A stretch of DNA of 64,000 nucleotides from Chondrus crispus. Lineage: Eukaryota > Rhodophyta > Florideophyceae > Gigartinales > Gigartinaceae. Positions 58,723 to 64,000 of this stretch are shown here, in pieces; within the stretch, counting starts at the first letter, position 1; each line of letters begins with the position of its first letter. A program made the position numbers and the translations under genes. Under the pieces are notes generated by a model, which was given only the letters and a program-made list of their open reading frames with translations, did no database searches and had not been told where the DNA came from. The stretch is from the NCBI RefSeq assembly GCF_000350225.1, contig NW_005179309.1:1-64000 (forward strand). Direction: 5' to 3'.

Positions 58723-59590
58723 TCAGTGATCCTGTGTAATCTGACCACGTAGTGTGTCGCTCTTGTATTCTTTGAGTTTGTATACAATGACCCGGGACTT
58801 TTCACGATCGACGACCACGTACTCTGGAACCCCAGCGCGTGCGTACTCCCCTACTTTGGTCGTCAAATCTTCGACACGATTGGTACTCGTCACCTCAACG
58901 ACCAAGAAAGGGGGTCTGCCTGGTGAAAAGTCGACTTTCTTCGAGGTTGGAGACATGTTTGCTTGTTCCTCAGGCGTAACATGGGGTCCAACAGCAATGT
59001 CGGCAATGAGGATAGAATCCCTAGGCCGACGTGATGACGAGGCAGATAGCTGAGAAGCAGCGCCGGATTTTTCCCTGATTCCCACTTTCGCTTCCGCATA
59101 AGCCGTCACCCACTCAGGAGATGGGCGTTCGGTGTTGGCCACAGCAATAACGGCATGGAGCACGTCTTGAATGCTCCTGTGATGTACATCGGCCATGTCT
59201 TCGGATCGATGGTATAGGATTCCGTCAATAAGTTCGTAACAATCGCCGGGCCGGTGTGGTAAGCTGAGATAGTCAGCAAACGTGCTCGGCGTAAGGTGTA
59301 AATGGCCGAATGGGGTGGAGGAAGCGTGCAAAGGCGACGGCAATAGTGACGGGGATGAAGGCGGAGAGATAGGTGGAGGCAGAGATAATGGCGAAGCCGG
59401 CGAAGAAGAATGGGACGGGTGTGCGGAGACAGAGCCAGGGTTGGAGTGGAGAGGACCACTATTGAGTCGGGAAGTGCCTGAAGATGTGAGGGGAGGGGAG
59501 TTGATGTCCACATCGCGAAAGGGGGGTGGCGCCGGGCTCAGAACGTTTGTACAAGCAGCACTGTTTGAGCTAAACAGATCGGCTAATAGG
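58723..59590 (-). CDS. Uma2-family (DUF820) PD-(D/E)XK nuclease-domain protein
   Basis: The C-terminal 170 residues follow the Uma2 pattern common in cyanobacteria: FADYLSLPHRPGDCYELIDG near 59,240, HHRSIQDVLHAVI, VTAYAEAKVGI, ILIADIAVGP near 59,000, FLVVEVTSTNRVEDLTTKV near 58,890 and YARAGVPEYVVVDREKSRVI. The Glu of YELIDG, Asp of ADI, Glu of VVEV and Lys of TTKV match the restriction-endonuclease-like fold residues, so the site looks intact. Ahead lies a Ser/Pro-rich stretch of about 70-90 residues without bacterial counterpart. No in-frame ATG exists between an upstream stop near 59,590 and the domain; only a GTG at 59,511. The true start must be non-ATG, lie in an upstream exon, or have been lost. 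A single-domain cyanobacterial-type gene amid eukaryotic repeats suggests endosymbiotic or horizontal origin. Confidence 0.75.
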
Positions 59591-59719
59591 AGACATTATG
59601 CACGCCCCTGGCAGTTGTTTGTCTGGAGACTTTTCAGATTCAAATACAGTTAATTTGCCTGGAAAGGTTTCACATTGATTCGCTCCTCGTCTGCCCAACT
59701 GTGTGTGTACTCGGGGCAT

Positions 59720-59778
59720 GTTAAGACAGGGTGTGTCAAGAGTCTTGGCAAGACTCTTGACACACCCTGTCTTAACAG
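59720..59778. repeat. 59-bp near-perfect palindrome
   Basis: The 29-bp arms (tgttaagacagggtgtgtca... and its exact reverse complement) flank a single G at 59,749. All 29 arm positions pair. The sequence is unrelated to the palindrome at 38,849-38,890. Confidence 0.95.
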
Positions 59779-59839
59779 GTTTCTAAAGGTTTACTAGGAA
59801 GATACTCTTGCTGGGCCTTGCACGTGTTCGGGTGTGTGT

Positions 59840-60180
59840 GAACATCCGTACACGTTGCAAACTTACAGTGTATCCAGGCGAAGTAGGGCGGGGTTTTCTC
59901 TGGGCAGAACGGACCGGTATAGGTTACAGGGGGGGTCGCTCAATAGTGCCTACGTTAGTAGTGCTTCCCTCTATATAGTGCTATGGCTCGCCCTCTGGCA
60001 CAGGTTATCATAAGCTCACACGTGTATCATCCCGCATGGTTCAGTACGCAGTACAGCTGTCCATGCTGTCTTAAAGAAGACCGTGACCAAAGGATGTTGT
60101 GTTATGCAGGCTTTGTTGTGCTTGTGTTAGCAGTGTGCTTTGTCCCCAATATATGTATTTGAGCCTCCTTTGTATCCCTC
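59840..60180. repeat. dispersed repeat copy (partners near 23.35 and 39.3 kb)
   Basis: The part at 59,843-59,890 ('aacatccgtacacgttgcaaacttacagtgtatccaggcgaagt') matches 23,331-23,445. The part at 60,100-60,175 matches 39,280-39,355. One region thus joins pieces seen separately elsewhere, suggesting that both belong to one longer repeat family. Confidence 0.7.
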
Positions 60181-60375
60181 TGCTCCTTTTTTGTGACGGC
60201 TATTTTTTGCCCCAGTCGGGTTATTTTCCTCCTGCTTCGGTCTTGTTGAGCGCCACGTCCCGAGAGTAGGTTCGTTGAACGCAGAATTGTGTTGTCGTTA
60301 AGAAGATATACGTTTTGTCTCCAGGAGACCCTTACTTTTCAGTAGTGTCTTCCCGAAAAGTGTGGGGTGGTCCTA

Positions 60376-61440
60376 TTTTTTGATCGGGGCATAAACTTCA
60401 CAAAATGCACACAAACGTCTCAAAATTCTCACAAGTTTTGTGAATCTCGCTTTGTTTTTGTGAATCTCACTATATTTTTGTGACGTCAACATGTCGAAGT
60501 GCTCTTTTGTTGACTGTTTTGCGATTCCCACACAAATTGTTTTGTGACTCTCACACCATTGTCTCACAATCATCTCCAACATCAACAAACCATCACAAAC
60601 CCATCTAAAAAGCATAGCTGATAGCCTTGTTCTACAGACATTTTACGGCTTTCACTCTCGGGCTTGTGAAGCCTGCCTTATTCGTCGAGGAGTGCGTCGC
60701 TCAGAGTCAAACTCCCTCTCATGGACAGGAGAGGGCCCATGTAGCTTCAGTGAAGGGCGAGAATGCCAGACCGTCCGGTAGCTGCAGCAGGTAGCTTGCC
60801 TACATGTAGAACACCACTGCACTTGGCGCGAGCCCTTTTCTAAGTGTCTTGGGTCGCCCGTCTTTTGTCCCTCTTTTGACCCAACTACATAGTACGCAGT
60901 AGGTTTGGGTCCCACTGACCTTCCCGTGCAGTAAACTCCGGTTCAACCTACGCAGTTGCGAACACGAAGGGAAGGGGAAGTGTCTCTGGAAATTAGCCGC
61001 AGAGGGCTGGAAAAGGAGATATTTTTTGTGTGACGTTGTTCAGTTTGTTTGCCTTTGAGATGGAGAGCCTTTTATATGTGATCTTCGTGATGCCCTCACA
61101 CAACTCACACAAAGCCATCACAAAATGCACACTGCCATCACAAAATGCACACTGTCATTGTGAGAGTTTCTATTTCAAGGTTGTCGTTTGAGAGTTTTGA
61201 GATGCGTCTCAAAAAACCATCACAAAAGATTCACGAAAATTTGTGATGTTTGAGACGATTTTTGTGATGATCACAAAACGTTCTCAAAAAGTGCTACAAT
61301 TCAACAAATATTCACAAACCATGTGTGACGAATAAGATGGAGTGAGACGAATGAGATGACGGCGGCGAATAGAGCAAAACTCTCACAAATCGTCACACAA
61401 ATCGTCTCACTTTTTGTGACGCCCTAAATCGTCACAAACC
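60376..61440. mobile_element. probable non-autonomous DNA transposon with dense TCACAAA subterminal motifs
   Basis: Both ends (60,380-60,610 and 61,090-61,440) are packed with 'tcacaaa' and its reverse 'tttgtga', together with 'tctcaaaa'/'ttttgaga', at roughly 10-25 bp spacing on both strands. The middle (60,620-61,080) lacks them. Clusters of one motif at both ends are typical of transposase-binding arrays. Exact inverted ends could not be fixed. The reverse frame 60,652-60,915 contains CSTCRQATC, a Cys-rich piece that might be a relic of a transposase finger. Confidence 0.55.
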
Positions 61441-61448
61441 GGAGCACA

Positions 61449-61533
61449 GGGATATAGTGCCATCTCCCCAATAGTGCCATAGCTAGAGGTATGTCACGCT
61501 ATAGCACTATATCGTAGGAGGCACTGTATACGA
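61449..61533. mobile_element. MITE-like element copy 2
   Basis: This stretch is nearly identical to 39,357-39,440 over its whole length, with the same inverted ends (tatagtgccatc / gaggcactgtata). It sits directly after the TCACAAA-rich element. Confidence 0.6.
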
Positions 61534-61574
61534 TTCCGTATCATAATTGGCCAATCATCATCCACCAGCTTCTC

Positions 61575-61705
61575 GCCCGTGTAAAACATTGCGTTTTGGT
61601 CACCACGTGTAATACATTGCATTTTGGTCGCCACGTGTAAAACATTGCATATCGATCCACACGTGTAATAAATTGCATTTGGGTCCACATGTGTGATGTG
61701 TTTGT
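61575..61705. repeat. minisatellite, four units of about 30 bp
   Basis: Units of the form 'acgtgtaaaacattgcattttggtccac' occur four times with small changes and end in a partial unit (atgtgtgatgtg). No coding role is seen. Confidence 0.8.
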
Positions 61706-61838
61706 CGCGCGACAAGATCTACAAAAGCTGTATGGGTGGCCACCCATACTAGAATCAACCTCTAAAAATTAACAAAAAATAATCTAGTTCCAGTATGGCT
61801 GCCCACCCATACAGCTTTTGTAAATCTTGTCGCGCGAC
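61704..61838. mobile_element. MITE-like inverted repeat, 47-bp arms
   Basis: The left arm (61,704-61,750, gtcgcgcgacaagatctaca...) and right arm (61,792-61,838) are reverse complements with about three mismatches, around a 41-bp AT-rich loop. It resembles a fold-back miniature transposon. It abuts the minisatellite on the left and lies 0.3 kb from a pogo transposase fragment. Confidence 0.75.
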
Positions 61839-62125
61839 GGCCATTGCATGTCATACCAAAGAAACTTGCCTGCGCATGCAGGCCTGCGCGATATACCCTT
61901 CCCTAAAAGCATTATTTGGTAAAAAAGGCTAATTTGGTGATTCAGTTCTCGTTGCCGCCAGTGCGGACAATGGGTACAGTCGTTCCTCCCTGGACTCCAG
62001 GGAAACGCTCCGGGGCCTAAGCGTTCACCCCGTCTACAGTTTCCCGCAATGTTACCTCCGTGCCTCTCCCGGTCCCGCCAAAAAATGGCGGGCACACAGC
62101 ACCGTTAAAGGCCAAACAGTAGTAA

Positions 62126-62800
62126 TTGATCCACGATCAAACACCTTCTCGTTCTGCTCCCGAGACTGGCCTCCAGTTACGCACAATTCACGCCCCCTCC
62201 GATGCGATTGGAATGCGTCGTCAGGCAGCGCACGGCAAGCAAAGGGACAGACGGGACGCAAGGGCCAAACACAAACGGCAGACAGCGGTAAATTTATTGA
62301 AGATGGGAAAAAAGGTTGCGGATGTGGTTCGCCTCACAGCCATCAGTCGTGGGACAGCAGACCGATTACAAAAATGTCTCAAGACCAAGGACGACGACAA
62401 ACTGTCCCGCCTTTTTGACCCAGCCAACAACCGTCCCGGAGCCCCCCGTGTCATCAAAGCGGACGAGAACAAAATCATTAAGCAGCGCATTAAATATACT
62501 GCCTCCCAGGGATTCGCAATTAACAATTATACATTGCGAGCTATCATGGCTCGCATTGCCAATGATGGTCGACGCGGTTTTCAGACGAAGGACAACATGC
62601 CCTCCCCGGACGCTGTTCGTACCTGGAGAACCCGAAACAGGGATATCACGTTTCGAACAGCCGAAAACAAGAAACAAGCGAAGCTGCAGCACCTGCGGTT
62701 CCAAGGCGCACGAAGGCCCCTCCCCAAAGTGCGTCAACTCCTCACCATTCCCCATCAACGTTGCTGCGTCCGCGTTACTCGGTCTCTCTGGTGCCAGTGA
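62126..62800 (+). pseudogene. N-terminal half of a pogo-type transposase
   Basis: From the ATG at 62,213 the frame has a helix-turn-helix (KRQTAVNLLKMGKKVADVVR, SRGTADRLQKCLKT). A second DNA-binding part follows (YTLRAIMARIANDGRRGFQ, SPDAVRTWRTRNRDITFRTA). It aligns along its length with the N terminus of the transposase at 10.2-12.4 kb: QGKKV/MGKKV, ASDGRQGW/ANDGRRGF and VRTYRARHKDI/VRTWRTRNRDI. It stops where the catalytic DDE core should begin, so it is a truncated relative of that transposon. No matching 24-bp TIR was seen nearby. Confidence 0.75.
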
Positions 62801-62990
62801 AATTACCAAAAAGACCTTTTTCTAAAAATCTGTGTACTGCCGCACCAATAAAAGGAAATTCGGGGTTTCTCTGACCCAGTACGGCTTGAGATTCTGTATC
62901 TCCTCCCAGTTGATCAGCAAACACAGAGCATCGATAACCACCAGTTTGAAGTCATTTGGGGCAGGGGAAGTAGTTTTTTTAAATTAATTT

Positions 62991-63284
62991 ATGAAAGCTG
63001 TTACCACAACATACTTTCGGGGAAGGGTACCTCCATACTATCCACACCTTGCCCTCCAGATTTCAAAAAAATTCTGGGTGTTAACGCATCGAGATCTTTG
63101 GGAGAAAGCCTTCCGTAACGTGCTCTTCTCACCGCGTCACTTCTATGAAGTTGTGATGGGAGACCAGCCCTCATTTTTTGCCGTAGACATTGACATATCA
63201 CAACCCACGACTAACAAGGAGGTACAGCTTGTGGAACATCCGATTGATATGCAGGCATGTCGCCAATACCACGATGAATACTAA
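62991..63284 (+). pseudogene. primase-polymerase (AEP/PrimPol-like) fragment
   Basis: This 97-codon forward frame has RHFYEVVMGDQPSFFAVDID at residues 49-68. This matches the archaeo-eukaryotic primase pattern R-H-x-Y-E-V-I ... hh-x-D-h-D/E, in which the two acidic residues bind metal for nucleotide transfer. PrimPol and primase-helicases of large DNA viruses and some transposons share it. The rest of the catalytic core is missing; after a frameshift, about 40 more residues with CCERVRRIM and KCPTCTV may continue it. The flanks are AT-rich. It could come from a host PrimPol, a mobile element or an integrated algal virus; this fragment cannot decide. Confidence 0.5.
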
Positions 63285-63780
63285 TCGGAGAATTGTTTCT
63301 ATCCGCTTTGAGTGCATTAACCGGACTGTCAGTTGCTGTGAACGTGTTAGACGCATCATGCTGGGGCGTAAAGAAGAAGTTAAGTGTCCAACGTGTACGG
63401 TACACGTTGCAGGGAAGATTGGATTGTAGTATTGTAGTTGGTTTTAAACGTTTATAATTCAAATGTCTAAGAAATGTGTAATGCACTCGTTTACCAGTGT
63501 ATTCCAGTTATGAAAAAGCTCAATGAATGGTTGTCGTTAAGGACAGCCATGCCATACCGAATTCGGTAATTTCAAGTTGAGATTTCAGAACCTATATTCT
63601 GCTATTGACACGTGCCCATGAAAATGCAACTTATTTTCACTCAGATGCCCTGCCAGAACTCAGAAAAAGCGGAAGAGGTAGTTTGAAATATCTAGCTACC
63701 GGTTTTTCTGAGCACTGCATATATATATGCAGCAATATAGTTCCAGGACCAGATCCAACTCTCTGCACGCCCCTCGTCCG
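63285..63780. other. AT-rich stretch without a gene
   Basis: Apart from the possible frameshifted tail of the primase-like fragment to about 63,429, nothing is recognised. Confidence 0.4.
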
Positions 63781-64000
63781 CAGTCTTGACCCACCATGCA
63801 TCCACTTTTCTGACAGTTTCCTTTCTGCGAGTTGCGTGTTCGGTTGAGATCTCATCCACACAGTAAGTGAAGCCACTTCTCCCACAGTCTTGACCCACTA
63901 CGCATCCGTTTTTATAACAGTTTCCGTTCTGCGAGTTGCTTGTTTGTTTGAGATCTCATCCATAGTAAGTGACGCCACTTCTGCCACAGTTCTGATCCAC
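63781..64000. repeat. tandem repeat, period about 101-104 bp, running off the window
   Basis: The unit 'cagtcttgacccac.a.gcatcc.' ... 'gagatctcatcca' ... 'gtaagtga.gccacttct.ccacagt' starts at 63,781, 63,885 and 63,986. Two full copies and the start of a third are visible. The array continues beyond the window edge. Confidence 0.85.

Noticed and set aside
58723..59590. Bacterial contamination as the source of the Uma2 gene
   Set aside because: No bacterial flanking genes, a non-bacterial Ser/Pro-rich extension, and eukaryotic repeats on the same contig on both sides; not fully excluded without read coverage.

Overview
This is eukaryotic nuclear DNA dominated by mobile elements and broken genes. 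There are no bacterial operons, ribosome binding sites or polycistrons. The recognisable host-type sequences are eukaryotic: an MFSD5-like transporter, APC6/CDC16 TPR exons, a Deg9-type protease, the AAA+ protein RUVBL2, a HEAT-like transport-receptor-like protein and possibly UTP6. Open frames look mostly intronless, LTR retrotransposons are abundant, and a cyanobacterial-type Uma2 nuclease domain is present. Together these fit a compact, repeat-rich algal genome. A red alga is my best guess, by inference only.

Layout. 0-4.5 kb: remnants of host genes (UTP6-like, MFSD5-like, CDC16 fragment) and one unrecognised reverse-strand frame. 4.7-17.6 kb: a nested retroelement nest. A 5'-truncated Ty3/gypsy pol is followed, tail to tail, by a reverse-strand gene whose protein starts with a near-copy of the histone H3 tail and ends in a cysteine-peptidase-like domain. 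The probable gypsy 3' LTR comes next, broken by a complete pogo-like DNA transposon (24-bp TIRs, TA duplication) and by a young Ty1/copia element (5-bp TSD). 17.6-30 kb: mostly non-coding debris, with a second CDC16 fragment copy, two blocks of tandem GC-rich hairpins, a gypsy-type LTR and pogo transposase remnants. 30-34.6 kb: a decayed copia element split by a 616-bp assembly gap and a gypsy-type LTR. 34.9-38.8 kb: tandem arrays around a Crypton-like tyrosine recombinase and a divergent partner gene. 38.8-41.9 kb: a perfect palindrome, a MITE and a heptad-repeat protein gene. 41.9-44.0 kb: Deg9 and RUVBL2 remnants joined at one point. 45-53.2 kb: a probable large CACTA-like element with a Tnp2-type transposase (three in-frame stops) between two accessory genes. 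53.6-59.6 kb: HEAT-like gene, small hypothetical gene, Uma2-domain gene. 59.7-64 kb: palindrome, a transposon with dense TCACAAA motifs, MITEs, a pogo fragment, a primase-polymerase fragment and a terminal tandem repeat.

Two themes recur. First, transposon-borne proteins here carry chromatin-facing parts: an H3-tail mimic and a Tudor-like domain. Second, most premature stops in the older elements are of the kind produced by C-to-T or G-to-A change, which suggests decay through cytosine methylation. Many host-gene frames are also interrupted by single-base indels in homopolymers. Some of those could be sequencing errors, so 'pseudogene' is provisional in several entries.
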